Shown piece after piece: positions 10,770 to 25,500 of a stretch of DNA of 64,000 nucleotides. Below the pieces are notes generated by a model that was given only the letters and a program-made list of their open reading frames with translations, searched no databases and was not told where the DNA came from. The first letter of the stretch is position 1. Each line of letters begins with the position of its first letter. The DNA is from Tetrahymena thermophila SB210. Lineage: Eukaryota; Ciliophora; Oligohymenophorea; Hymenostomatida; Tetrahymenidae. The stretch is from NCBI RefSeq assembly GCF_000189635.1, contig NW_002476431.1, forward strand, positions 186,001 to 250,000, in the 5' to 3' direction. The position numbers and the translations under genes were made by a program.

Positions 10770-12825
10770 TTCAAAGTAGCTCTTTGTATAGTAGATATGT
10801 AAATTTATTAAAACCGATTTTTGATAAATTAATTAGTTTAATAATCAAACAAAAGCACAAAATATAATCTTGATTTAGTATTAAATTTTAAAAACATTTA
10901 TATCTTAAGCAAAATTATTTTAACAAAATTAAATAAATTTTATTTAAAAAACAAGAATGATCTTTCTTTTTTTATATATTTGATAAAAAAATACTTTCAA
11001 TTAAATTACAAAAATTTTAAAAAAATGTTTTTTTTTTATAATAATTTTTCTTAGTTTTTAAATAGATTAATTGCTTTTTATTATTAAATTAGTTAAAAAA
11101 TAATTTTTATTTGATTATCTTTTAAAATTAAAAATAATTTCAAAATTGATATCACTATTTTTTATTAAAAATTTTATTTATTTTATTATAAAATAAAAAA
11201 ATAAAAACTTTGAAGATTTCGATTCTATATATGCTGATCAAAGTATTTTTAAAATATTAAATAAAACAAAAAAGTAAAGAGTTTTTCTTATGTAAATAAA
11301 TAAGTAGTAATGTTAAAAATTAAAATTTTAAGAAGTAAAATTATTAATTAGTCGAAATATTGACTATACTATTAAAAATACACATCAAATAAAAATAATT
11401 CTTTTATATTAATTGTTGTTCATTAATATTTTTTTACAAATTAAAAATGAAAAACCTTATTTTTAAAATCTTTAAATAGAGTATTCGAGAAAATTTTTTA
11501 CAAGCTTTAAAATATAATTAAAATTTATAGCATTTCATATTATGGTACTATCAGTAGGCAATATAAAACAAAAAAGAAGAAATTTACTTTAAAAAATAAA
11601 TATGTAGTTAGTTATTTTATGGAAAAATAAAAGTCTTTTTAAGAATCTAAAATGAATCTTATATTCTTTATTTTACATTTTTATTTTTTATCAGTAATGT
11701 AATATTATTAATTAACAAGTTAATTAAAAAATTAATAAATCTATTCTAATACGAATTTGATTACGAACATATCATAAAAAAAATTAAATTTGTAATCTTT
11801 AGTATAATCAATCGAATTGATCTAGAAAAATTCTTTTATTTATCTCTTCTATTACATTACGATTAGTTACTTTTAAGTATATTCAATAATGCTAAAACCA
11901 GTTTTATAAAAATGGCAAGTAAATCTATTTAGTTAGTTATTTGAAACGTTAAATGGCTTAACTAATAAGATTATTAAGTTATTTATTAAAAAGAACATTC
12001 AAAGAATCCTTTTATGTCACGCTGAATAATTAGATTAACAAATTTTTGTTTTAAAAAATAAAATGACGTAATTTGTTTGTAAAGTACCTGCGTAAATTTA
12101 TTTAAAAAATTAATACTTTATTATTTAACTAAGCACCAACGTAAAAGAATAAATATTCAAATTGAATTATAATTAGAATGAATAGATAGATTATTTTGCT
12201 TAACTTGCTTCAACTAGTTTTTAAAAAGAAAGCATTATACTATCTTGTATAAACTAAAGAAATTTCTTTTGTTATAAAAAATATGATGAAGCAAAACCTC
12301 ATTTAGATTCTTATTGTTTGACCCCAAAAGAGTATCTATTACTATCGAGGATTTAAAATACTTTCCAAATTTTATAAATATTTAAAAATAGTCTAGTTAT
12401 GTTCTTTCATTTTAAGATAATTAATAATACATACAAAAATTTAAAGACCTTTGCAAATTTTTTTTGAAATTGATTACAATGTTTGTTTTTTTAAAAAAAT
12501 TTATATTTTTAAGTAAGAAAAATGATGAATTTCATATCTATTTACATTCATTTTTGTTATTTTCTAGTACTAATTTCAATAACTTTGATATTTACAATAC
12601 AATTAATGGTTTCTAAAGTAATCTTGATTGTTATTGAATTTTTCACTTATGTAAATTACCCAAAATAATAATTTAATATCACTTTTATTATTTCGTTAAT
12701 GTAAATATGTAATACCTTCTATTGATAACCATAAAAAATATCCATAAAAAATTATAATTAATTAATAATAATTTAAAAGTATTTAAAAAAACATACATTT
12801 TGGAAACTAGCTCAAATAAATAGCT
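10770..12825. other. Two-kilobase divergent intergenic region
   Basis: Separates the divergent F-box/LRR gene and UNC-93-like gene, so it should carry both promoters. Extremely AT-rich, with frequent TGA in all frames. I could not recognise any coding exon, tRNA A/B boxes, repeat unit or structured RNA in it. It is the longest stretch in the window without an assigned gene. Confidence 0.5.
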
Positions 12826-15437
12826 ATGGACGGACTTGCCAGTTAAGATTAAACAAAAATAAATAACATAAACCTATTCAAGACAATTTACATCTCTATA
12901 GGTTTTATGTTACTATATGTTGCTTTCTCCACAACTTAAAATATGATTTCTTAGATTTATTTCTAATTAGGTTATGATTAGCTAGGTAATTATGCGCTAT
13001 TTGCTCTTTACCTTACTTAAGCTGCTAACAATCTATTCGCCCCTAAAATAGTATAAAGATTCCCTGTTAAATGGGTTCTTTGTTTGAGCGCTTTAGGATA
13101 TTTACCCTTTATGATTGTAGGTATACTACCTAGATAGTGCTATGAAGATATGCAAGCTAATCCTAACTACGAATCAAATTTATGTTCTAAGCATACAATT
13201 TACGGGCTGATTCTTGCTTCAGCTATTGTAAATGGGTATTGTGCCTCTCTCATTTGGGTAAAATTTTATTATTTAATTGAGATTTCATTCATAAATTTTT
13301 ATTAAATTGCTTTATCTCCTCTTATTTTAAAAAATGTGATATTATTAAACCTGCTAATAAAATTAAGTATGGTAATAATATTAAATTATAAAGATGCAAA
13401 TTGCATTCTATGTCAAGAAACGGTTTTAATATCCTACAATTTTAATAATAAAACAAGCATTTTTAAAATAAAATCTTTTTCAACTTGCTGATTTTAATAT
13501 TTCTTGCATTTTATACAGATAGATTTATAAAGCAATAATAAAAATTGATTTATTGATCGATGTATAATTTACAAAATCTAAAAATCTACGATTTTACTAA
13601 ATATAGATAGATATATCTATAATTTCTTTTTGAGGAGATAGATATTAAAAAGTTGGAAAATCAATTAAAATAGCAAAATGAATTTGAAACATCTAATTTG
13701 TGATAAACTTAATTTGATTACATTTAAGCAAGAAGAAAAAGATAAATTTATCAAAAAAATTATAAAATCAATTAGTAAAATAATAGCAATAAATTTTCAT
13801 ATTAAGCCATTCACCATACAACATTAAATATTAAATAGCAGACTAATTATTATAAATAGAAAGAGAAAAATTATTGATTTTTGAAAAAATGAGTTTAGCT
13901 TTTACAACAATATTATTTTATATTAAAAAAGGTTTGTTAAGGTACATACATTGGTATTTTATCTAGCTCCAAGCCTGAAAAGACTGGAGTTTACTTTGGT
14001 ATTTTCTGTTCCATTTTTGCTACTTCATTCTTAATTGGATCAGTTATTGGTACATTCTTGTTGGGTTACACTACACAAAAGACCTTCTTCATTATCATGT
14101 CAGTAATTGGAGCAGTAGCTTGTGTAATGCTGTTTTTCATTCCATCACCATTTTAGGACTACCAAATTCAATAAATGAAGGATGCTAAAAAAATTGCTCA
14201 GTAATTATATTTAACTATTTCTTTCTTTTTTTCATAATATTTATCCTTTTTTGGAATTTGGTTGGATTGTTTGAATAGAATTTTTCTTATATAAATCCTA
14301 TTAAGATTAATAAAAATTATTTGAAATAATTGAGAGGTTATTTTTATAAAGATTTAGTTACAAAAGAAAAATAAGAATATTAATTTAATAGAAAATAAAA
14401 TGCTTGATAAAGTAATTAATTTTTATAAACCATAAACCTAAATTTAATCAACTTCCTCCAATTATTGAAACAATATATGATTGATTATATTAACATCAAA
14501 AATATTTAATTAATTTTTTACCCCATGATTTTATAATAAATTAATAATATTCTCTCTACCACGAAAAATCTCTCATCCATCGATCCATTTAATTTTCTCT
14601 TAATTAATTTTTAATTAAATTACTAAATCCATTTATTTATTTTATAGTGATGCTAAAGATAGTTAGACAATTGCTCCTCAAGAAACCTTTATGCAAACTA
14701 TATAAAGATATGTTCAGATATTAAAAACTGACCAAATTATTCCTTTGATGACTCTTATGGGACTTTCTGGATGTATATCAGCTTTCTACGCTGGTTTTAT
14801 GTATATGCTCATTTAAAACACTTTAGCTATAGATTATACAAATCCTGACTCGATAAAAGATGTTAACTAAAAAACATGTTATGTATATATCTGCTAAGGT
14901 ATTTTTGAAATTATATCAGGATATGCAGGAGGTTATCTCGCCCTGAGATATAATATCTATAAACTTGTCAATTTAGCTACCATATTTGTATAAGCAGCTT
15001 TTGTATTCGCACTTATTTGTACCTATACATAGGACTATACTATTGCCTTCCTTTGCAGTGCTTTTATCGGATTCGGAGATAACTTATTAAACTGTGTTTT
15101 GAGTGAAATTATAACTAAAGATTATCATGGAAAGAGTGAAATTTATGCTTTGAAGAGTTGTGTTATGTCTCTTGTTTTCGCTGCTCTTTTGTTAATCAAT
15201 GTTCTCGTTTAACATAACGATGCTAAATATTCCTTTATTCTCGCTATCTTTATTTATCAAATATTCGCAACTATTGCATCAGTCAATCTTGGACCTCAAA
15301 AACCTCTTGAATTAAATGAAGAAAAGTAAATCAGCAGAATTCCCTCAGAAGATAAAAATGATAATGATAACGAGCTTTAAATGCTTCACATATAATAGAG
15401 AAATTAATTAATGACCACAAAATAAATGGAAGATTGA
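12826..15437 (+). CDS. UNC-93-like major facilitator superfamily membrane protein
   Basis: Polytopic membrane protein of the UNC-93 branch of the MFS, whose animal members regulate K+ channels or traffic Toll-like receptors; the role here is unknown. Start MDGLASQDQTKINN, then TM1 FKTIYISIGFMLLYVAFS. The UNC-93 hallmark WVCQGTYIGILSSS, with W-x-x-Q-G-x-Y, spans the first intron. Next come PEKTGVYFGIFCSIF and further helices, including FIGFGDNLLNCVLSEI in TM10-like position. An acidic cytosolic tail ends TTKQMED before TGA at 15435-15437. Exons are 12826-13257, 13932-14200 and 14648-15437; all junction phases agree. The first intron (674 bases) and second (447 bases) are long for this window. 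About 495 residues, normal for the family. Confidence 0.85.
13258..13931 (+). other. Long first intron of the UNC-93-like gene
   Basis: Donor GTAAAATTTT after codon TGG and acceptor TATTAAAAAAG before GTTTGTTAAGG. Splicing joins W to VCQGTY, reconstituting the conserved WxxQG motif, which fixes both ends. At 674 bases it is far longer than most introns here. No nested gene or small RNA was recognised in it. Confidence 0.75.
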
Positions 15438-16527
15438 TATCTGTAAAAACTAATTTGCTTGAGTTAAGCATTTATAATTAATTTAATACCTAATTGTAAA
15501 TTTTGTGTTGTATATCTATTTTTTACCATAATACTAAAATTAAAATTAAATTTATTGTGTTTAAAGCTATAACTAAAGTATGATTGATTACATTTTGATA
15601 AAATGAATTCAGAGTTAATTAATAATTTATTGCAATACAAGATTTGAGTTTTTTTTTTCAACCATTTATTATTTTAAAAAATCATTTTATTTATCTTAAA
15701 AGTTATTTTTTTGATAACTAATTTTCCATTTATAGATTTTACAAAAACTAAAAGGACAATTAAAAATTGGATTTGAAATATATCCAATCATATATCTTAC
15801 AATTTTTATTTTTCGCACACAAGAAAGGGTTGAGAGATATCATGAATATTATGTATTTATTACATAAGATTTTGTCTTTGTTTACATTATTTCACAAGAA
15901 AAACTTCAAACAAAAAAATGAAACGGAAAATAAAATTTAAGTTTTAAATTCGAGAAACAAATTGATAAAGGTAAACTCATTAAATAAGGTATTAAATACC
16001 TTTTACCTGACGCATAAGTGGAAATGAATATATCATGATAAGTATTTTTTAAAATTAAGATGTTTTAAAGGCTATCTTTTATAAATACTTTAGAATCATT
16101 TTTAATTTCGATATATAGTCTACACCTATTTATCATATTTTGATTGATGAGAAAATACCATTCTCAAAAATTTTTATAGCTTAATTACAATCATTGATTA
16201 AAATATCATAATTAAATATCTATAACATTTTTTTACATATTATTTTTGTTCCAAATTTATAACAATCATATATTTTAATAATAAATTTAATGCCAAATAT
16301 ATAAGCCATAGATCTATTTATACAATTAATTGCAGAAATTCAATCATGAATTTTTTGTTAGTAAAATAATTAGATTATAATTGCAAGGCAATTAGAACAA
16401 ATAACTTTTGTTTGTTTGTTTATTTACTTGTTTGTTAAAAACAAATTAAAAATTTGAATAATAATCATCAAAACAAGTAGTTTATATTCTACAAAAAAAT
16501 ACAAGCAAAAGGGTAAGGAGTTCAATT
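15438..16527. other. Intergenic region upstream of the IP3 receptor gene
   Basis: AT-rich spacer holding the 3' end of the UNC-93-like gene and the promoter of the receptor gene. A TTTG/TTTA/CTTG tetranucleotide tract lies at about 16407-16436, 92 bases before the receptor ATG. No gene or RNA recognised. Confidence 0.5.
16407..16436. repeat. TTTG/TTTA tetranucleotide tract upstream of the IP3 receptor gene
   Basis: TTTTGTTTGTTTGTTTATTT followed by ACTTGTTTGTT. It lies some 92 bases before the start codon, in the likely 5' untranslated region or promoter. Confidence 0.7.
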
Positions 16528-19500
16528 ATGAGCTAAGAAGAAAATAACTATTTAAGATTTGGAGATAAAATAGTTATAAAGGGGTTTTTGAGCAGAGGAT
16601 AGCAAGATTATGGAGGATTCCTATGCGCAAAAGGATTCACTTAAAGTAATATATCATTTTAGGTTATACCTAATGATATTTTGTAAAAGTCATCTGAATA
16701 TACAAATAATTTAAGCTTTTTGAAGAATTATAACGACTTTGTATTCTAAATATGGCCTCGTCTCAACTTCTAAGCTTCTAAAGAATATCGTCATCACTAA
16801 AAGCGCGTAGATTATCTCTAAAAAAATATTGAAAAGCTTGTTTAAGACAACAAGAGAAGAACTCAACGACACATCGCAGAATCCTATACAGAAACATAAA
16901 AAATAAAGCTTAAAAAAATGGATACAAAATTAGATGTAGATCTTTAAAAATTAATAGATGAAAAGGATTAATATGAAAGTATATCATAGACATTAAAGGA
17001 AAATGTATAAAGAGAAAATGAAATGAATTTAAAGTCGTTAAATCAGTTTTAAGGCTAACCAGTTGGTTATGGTACAGAGATCTAAATTATGCATGTAGAT
17101 TCAGGCCTATTTTTATCAAGCTAAACTATAGCCTCTGATTCTGAAAAGTCAGCATATAAATTTCAGCTTTCAAAAGACTACTCTTCTGGAATGATTTTTA
17201 GAATATTACCTAAATACAGACTGCGTAATATAGGTGATACTATTTAGTACAGAGACTAAATGATAATATAGAGCGTTAAGCTACGTTTTAGTGTAAGTTT
17301 TTCTGAAGAGTAAGCGGAGATAGGAAAAAATAAACAACCAGTTTAAGATTTCAACGAATATAAACAAGTAGAAGAGAAAAAAAATGATAAAATATCTTTT
17401 ATTATTGACACATATATTAGCCAATATTCTGAAGTTGCTTGGGAGTTTAGAAAGTATTCAACATGCTCTTCACAAAATAATTTACCTAAATCAGTAATCA
17501 GTGGAGGAGACTTTGTCAGATTTTTTCACTCAGAAACTGAAGGATACCTCACTGCTGATATAGCCTACTAAAATTAACTACTTCCTTAAGTTTATTTAGG
17601 TAATTACAATGGAACTTATGAATAAGAAAAATATTCAATCTCTTCTGTTTGGTAGATTGAATAAATTAATGACTATAATAAGGGAGGGCCTATTTCCATA
17701 AGTTAAGATTCAGAATCTGTTTTCTTCTATTTAAGACATGTTTAGACAGGTCGTCTACTTAGCTTTAATTAGGTATGAAGTGCATTTTAAAAAAAATATT
17801 TTTAAATTTTTTATTTAAATTAATGAATCTAACTAAATTTTTAAGTGACTTAACTTTAGATATATATATGCTTCTTTGATTCTAAAATAAATATTTTTAA
17901 TTATATTTAAAATAAAATTAGGGAGGATTTAGTTTAGATTAAGACAAGGATAATATATAATAGCTTGACTATCAAAATGCTTTTGTATAATTTATTCAAA
18001 CAAAAGCATCAGATATCTAATATTTAGAAAATTAGCAATCATATCACATTAGTATTTTAAAAAACTATATGGATATTACAAAAGAACCTGAATAAGTTTT
18101 AGAAAATAATGAAAATGTTTAAATTCCTGGATTCTATTAGGGATTAAAAGACAAAGAGTTCAACTTTAATAGACAAATTATCAATAGTGATCTTGAAATA
18201 AATGATGAAAATGCTTTATAAATATAAAAATTATCTGAGTAAGAAAAATCAGATATTCTATTTTCTTTGTCTGCATAGCCAGTCTTGATTAAATTTGTTA
18301 ATATATTCAAGTATAAATAATCGAGTGATTTAATTACTCATGATTTAAAACAAAAGGTTACATAAAGCCTTGAATAGCTTATCCGCTTTGTTTGTGAATT
18401 AAATAGCTTGGATGAAACCAAAGGCATTTTGGATTGCTAAGGTTTTTGTATATAAAAAAATTAAAGGTTACTCAAAGATTGTTAATTTATTTAGATTCTC
18501 ACAAGTTTGTTGTATTATCCTTTTAAAAACAACTATTATAATCCAAAAAACTTAAAGTTATTACCTAAAGACATTATTTACATATTTTAGCTAACGAATG
18601 TTTTGATTAAATACATAATTAGAGAATATAGACCAAACGAGTTATTTGCATCACAATGGTAAATAAATTAATTATCTTAGTATTTCAATTTTTAACATAT
18701 TCACAATTTATAAATAGGTTGGAATTGCTTATGGAGTAAGCTATGGAATATGATAATGATGTTGATATTTTAGCTGAACCAACTTTAACAGAATTAATAG
18801 ATAACAATGAATACATACTGAAGTATAAGATTGACGAAAATATTATTTTAAAATTTGTTGAATTACTGATAAAAGAAAAATCTATCAAATTCATTAAATT
18901 GCTAAGAGCTTTAATCAATTGTGATAATAAAGCAATGAAGAATAATTAAGATACAGTTATAACTAAATTGCTTTTTGAAAATAATTAAGCAGAGAATTTC
19001 ATCAACCCTCTTAGTATGCTTCAAAATGGAAAAATATAAATTAGAATTCGAGAGGTCCCTTATGATTTAGAGTAAATTAAAGTAAATTTTATTTTATTTT
19101 AAAAAGTTGTTTTTAATTAAAAATATTTTTTTAATAGTAAATTCATTCGAGAGAAGTCAATGAATATATGAAATTTTATATAAATGTCATATATCTTTTT
19201 TCTGATTTGTGCATGGATAAATAATTTATCGCAATCGAATTTCTCAGTAAATACTTTTCTTATGATATATGCTATACAATCATAAGTGGATAGGAGTTTG
19301 ATATGGATTTAAAGAGTGCTTTTTGCTCTTTTATGAGAACATGCTACATAGAAGGTTTACATTTGAATCCTATATAGGCTCCTATTTATTTAAAATAATG
19401 GGATTTGATTTACTCTCCTAAAGGTGAGTTGCAATGGTAGAAATAATTAGAAAACATGACAAAGATTATGAATTAAAACAAGCTAGTAAATGCTGGCTTT

Positions 19501-22500
19501 TATGGTTAACGATATGTCCCTTCTTATTCAGAAAACCCTGATATTTTATAATGTTAATATTATATTGAAAAATTCGATAATTTAAAAGATTTTATTTAGC
19601 TTTATTTAAATCAAATTACTGATGAGTAACTGTATTAGAGAATATGGGAAACAGAGTTTAATGAATTTACCTTGAATATCATAAAAATTTGCAGCTCTCT
19701 GTTTACTTATGGTATGTACAATACTATTTCATAAATTAATTAAATACTAGCTCCATTAATTAAATTCTTGGATGCTTCGCGTGATGTATTATCAGAACAA
19801 GAAGAAAAAATATTGAAAAAAGAATAAAAGATTAAAAAAATATAGCAAAAATCAGCTGAACTGCAACAGTTAGAGGAAAAAAAAGAAAATAAAATTTCAA
19901 AAAAATTCAATAGATATAATTAAACTGAAGAGAGTATGATACTCTGCTAATGTAGGACTAATATTTGCGAGATATTAGATGTATTTTTTTATATTTAAAT
20001 ATAATTTTTGTTAATTTAGTTTTTTTAATACAATAGTTTGCTAATAACATAATTTTGAACTGGATGGGCGATAAAATTTTAATATAATTCAAGAAGTTTT
20101 ATGAAGAAAGTAATTTAGAAACCAAATCAGTTCAACAAATCCTCTAAATGATTAAAGAGAGAAATAACTATTTAAAGGCAGTTTAAGACTTTAAAAATGA
20201 TAAAAATGAGTTAAAAGAAAAACGTGATAAGGAATAAATCCTTATCCCTCCATTCGATCTTTTGTAATAACCTTTAGACTGGATTAATGATAGAGTTCAG
20301 GATACTTTTTTCACAATAGATTCTCTAGTAATTAAAATTATTTATTTCTTTTTCTAATTTAGATTTACAAAAATTATTTGAAAAATGAGTAAATAGATAG
20401 ATATAAACTCTTTTTATTTATTAGGTATAGAAAAAAAAGGGCAGCAAGAATCCTTTAGACAAAACAATTAACATTTATTTGATAGATCTTTTATTATATG
20501 AAAATTCTGACTTGGTAGAATCTGCCATGCAAATCTTATAAGCAAACTTTTCAAAGAGATATAATCTAGTAGAATATTTAAAGGAAATTCAAATTATTGA
20601 TGATTCTCATAAAATATCCATTCTTTAAAAGGCTTAAGAAAATTATTATAGACTAAACAACTTAGTTGATGACTCTGAAGAATGGTATGGATTGAATAGT
20701 GAGAGAGGATAACAAAATTCTTAAATTATGTTGGAAATTCTTGATGAACTCTTTTACTTTCTCACTGATTCATAAATTAGACAAGTGACAGAAATAGATG
20801 AAGTAGTTTCTTAAAAGTAAAGTTCAAAAAAGAAATTTCTTCAAGTAGATGATAACGGAGACGATGAAGACCCATAATTATAACTGATAGAAAATGATGA
20901 TCAAGATCCATACAATGATTAAGGTATAATGCACGATGAATTTTCAAGTGAGCATAGCATTATTCAAGATAAATTAAATTAGCTTATTTCTAGTGATATA
21001 AACTAGAAAGGAATAAGTATTAATGAAGACTACTACCACGAATTTGTTTTAAAAAAGCATATACGTTAAGAGATACAAAAAATGTTTAGATTACTATAAA
21101 TTCATAAGCCAATAGTTTAAATGCTTTTATATGACTTGGAATGGTTAAAATAAATAGAAAAAGTGAAAAGCTAGGCCATTCTTAAAAAATGTTTCAAAAT
21201 ATTATCTTTATTTTGCTTTGATAATATTCAAAATTAATAATAACTTGCTGAATATATAGATTGCTTTATTGGGCACCTGTAAAAGGAGACTAATACTCTC
21301 CCTTAGATGTTATTGAATGAAATTGCTAGAAACAACGAAGAGTTATTGACTGATCATAAGCTAGTCCATAAATTAATAGAAAGTTATTGCAAAATTATCA
21401 ATCATTAAACATCAAATAACTAACAAAGAACAATTATGCTTGAATACCTATCAAACTTTATGAAATTTAAGGGATAAGTTATCAGATAGAATTAAATTGA
21501 TGTGATGCTCTGTTTAAGTAATCCTAAATACAAATTTATTTTGTTTTAATTAGGACTAGGAAATATTTAGTAAGATAATACATTTTATTTGCAATGTAAT
21601 CAGCTATCATAGCAAATAGAAAATGGTTTAAAATCAAATACTCCATAAGTCTGCATTCCCATGCCTAATGAGTTGTAATACTTTATCTAATAACTAGAAT
21701 TAATGTCAACTGCATGCGAAGAGAAAAATGGTATTACTGAAAATAAAAGTTAAAACTATTTCCCATTAGAAGTTATTTATGAGTTACTTTAATAAACACC
21801 AAAGTGTTGGCCAATAAGGAGAGCTGTTGTTTAATTTTTCTATCATGTTTTCTTGGAAACAGAAAAAGATATCGAAGATTTAGTAATAAAAGCTATTTTT
21901 TTATTTATTTACTTAATTAATTTCTTTTTTACTATTAACAAATAGGAATACATTCAAAAAATATTATTTTTGATTCAAAGTGACCTAGAATATATCTCTA
22001 ATAATATTAAGCAATTAGAAGATTCTCAAGTTTATGTTATTAATTTTTAGGGAAATACATCTCTTAGATCATTAATTTAGGTTTATACTTTTGGCCTTTT
22101 ATTCTATTGTGTTAAAGAGTCAGCAGAAAGATATTTAATTAATTAAAAAGAATAAGTTTATAGCTTTTATAAGAGCATTATTCAATCATTTGTAAAATTA
22201 TAAGCTATTTTAACTGACAAGGACGAATGTAATAAGGTATTTATTGCCTAAGTATTCTTTATAATTCAATAAAAAAGGCACATATAGAAATCTTCACTTG
22301 AGATAAAAGAACTCAAAGAACATTTTTTACCTGAAATTAAAGATCTTATAAAAAAAGTAAATTAAATTTATTAAATCAGTAACTTTTCAATTAACAATAA
22401 ATTTGTTTTATTTGATTTTACTTTTTAAATTTTTATTATGTTTAGAAATACTATTAATAATTTTTTAATATTGAATAATAAAAAAAGTATGAAAATCAAT

Positions 22501-25500
22501 AAATAAATCACAATAAGCAAAACAATTAAAGCAATTAATAGAAGTAAGATTTATCTAAATATGGAAAATTGTAGCAATTACCTTTAAAATTTCACATCAT
22601 ATTCAAAAAACTCTCAGAAACTCAAATTTTTAAGTAATGTGAAGAATAGGAATTTTAGGATCTGTCTTAGACTATGAAAAAAATATAAATTTTATCTAAG
22701 AATACATTAAAAAATAATAATATTATATCTTTTGAGCAAGTAAATTTTTTGTTTATTATAAATAATATCAAAAAATATAAATAAATTTTATTATAGTTAT
22801 GTAAAAAGTTTTGCTCAATTATGAACCCTTAAAATACCAATCTCCCAGATTAATATTACCTTCTTGGATTAAAGATTTTTAGAAATTTGATTGAAGAAGA
22901 AAATTCAGGGGAAGCTTAGCCTGCTGCAGAATGGGATGGGCAGCTTTCTTTTTAGAGTTTAGTAATTTAAAGATAAAATACTTTGACTGATTATGGAGTT
23001 ATTCAGGTTGTGTGTAATTTTTTAAATGCTAATTTTAAAGCTGAAATAAAGGTAATTCATTAATTTATTTCCCGCCCAATTTATAACTAATTTACAATTA
23101 AAAATTTTTTTACTTTATGTAAAATAGAATGAAGCTATACTTCTTGGTATTGCTATGCTATATGGAGGAAATTAAAAGTGCTAACAAGAGCTATTTAATT
23201 GCTTGATGTAAGATTCTAACAATACAGTTATGATTTGCCTATTTTAAATGATTTAAAATTACTCTACAAAAATCAAAAAATAAATGTCATTCCGAAACTA
23301 AGAATTCTAAGAGAAATTCAGGTAGCGAATTCATGATTTGAAGGCTAAGAAAAATAATTCAGACAATGTCCTTATAAATAATGATTATGATGAATAAAAA
23401 GAAAAAGAAGCAAAAGAAAAAGAAGAATAAATGCTTATCGTTTAGGAAGTTTAAGGATAAATCAATGCTTACGAAGAGGATGAAATAATTTTGAATTTAA
23501 AAAGAATATATAGGTATTAAAAAAAATAAATATTTACAATAAACAATTCAATTTCTTTTTATATTTTTATATAAAGATTCCTTTAACTATTCTGCGAAGG
23601 GCATTTTTTACCGTTATAAGATTTCTTGAGAGAGTAAAAGCAAAATGGAAATTTAAATCCTTAGTCTATCAATTTCATTAAAACTATTTCTTAGAATTTT
23701 GGTAGTCTAATCCGTTATTTGAACGATAAAACTATCGATCTTGGCTAGTAAATGATTGACTTGCTCATTGAAAGCTTATAAGGTCCTTGTTAGCTGAATC
23801 AAAAATGTTTATCAGACAATAGAATAGTGGATTATATAAAAGAATTGCTATCAACATTTAATTAAGAGAGTGACTATGAAAAACGGGGAATAGTTGAAGA
23901 TGACTTAAAAGATTAAATAGATGAAATGGTTTCAAAATCTACTATTTTGCTAGTTTCTTTATTAGAAGGAAATACAGAGTAGCAAATACCTCTTTATATT
24001 GACCAATAATTGGATTATGGATTTATTAGGTAATTCCTCACTAATTAATTTTAGTAGTTTGTTACAGAAGATCTTGAGATGAATATTAGAAATGTCTCAA
24101 TCAAAGAAATTATTGAGAGAGTTTCAGAAAAGTAGTAAGAATTTACCGGATAAATTGAGATGGCATTTAATATGTTTATTTTATTAGCAACTATAGTAAT
24201 TTTATATATTAATAAATTATTAATTTCTAAATTAATTTCAATTATTTGATAGAGCGACTAATTAAAGAGATTAAATCCCGATTTGGTATCAGAAGCTTAA
24301 AAATGTATAGAACAAAAAACTGAAAATATAGAAGATTAAGCCATAGAATTCTTTTCTCAAAATACTTGCAATATTGAAGTTTTCTTCTAAGATAAAATTT
24401 GCAGAGTATTCTTTGTTAAGCACCCTGCTTGCAGAAACATTTCAAAGCATTCTAGAGAAGAGTTTATGAATGAAGTTGAAAGAGGGACTTTAAATGATAA
24501 ATTAGGAAGCTTGATGGAAGAAGCTGAGACTTTCTTTACAGAAATGTATTTTTTATTTGTTTAAATTTAAAAAAAATCTTATTCAATCCATTAAATAATC
24601 TTTAAAAATATTTAAATTTTTTATTAAATTTAATTTATAAACTAGGGATCATATGACTTAATTAAAAGGGTGGATCATCCATTTCACTTCTGAGAGATAC
24701 AAAATGTTAAAGTGGTTTTCTACTATTGTAGTTTTTGCAATAAATATAACTATGATTGCTTCTTTTGAAAGAAAGCTTCAGGAAGGTTATACTGTAATAG
24801 ATAGGTCATAAACTGCTTCTACTTAGGTTATATATGCATTAGGAATCATTTAACTTGTAACTAATTTTATCATGATGATGTTTTGGCTAGTTGTCAATGG
24901 GCCAATGGTTTTGACATAAAAGTGGAGAAAATATAATGAAGAGAACTAATATCTTTTAGATCCAAAGCAAGAAAGACTTCTTGAAGAACTTGATAATCCT
25001 AAATATTACTCTACTTAATTGGTTACTTACGCTTTAAAGACAAAAGGTCCAAATTACCCTAAATTTTAATAAAACTCTTTTCTTAGATTCGGCAATTTGT
25101 GGGGTTAGGTCAAATATTATGAATCCTCATTTATGTTTATGTTGAAAGATGGTAATAATTAATTAATTAGTTTGAATTAATTTTTTATTTTTTCCCCTTT
25201 ATTTATGAAAAAGGTTCATTTGTTTATCTGTGCTTCTACATATCATGTACTGTTTTGGGTTTCTTTTTTGATAATATTGTGTATAGTATATAACTATTAG
25301 ATATTATCAATCAATTCCCTTCATTGAAAAATGTTACAAGAGCAGTACAGCTAAATGCTAATTAGCTACTAAAAACTTTATTGTTAGGCATAATTGTAAT
25401 TTTTATATTCTCAGTAGTAGGCTACACTTTCGCAGTAGATAGTTTCTTTTCTGAGGAAATAGGACATGGCGAAAATATGTGTTCAAAGTAAAAATTTAAT

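Noticed and set aside
18685-18949. Short open frames on both strands in the middle of the IP3 receptor gene.
   Set aside because: The plus-strand piece is part of receptor exon 3 in its own frame; the minus-strand one is its shadow. Neither is a separate gene.
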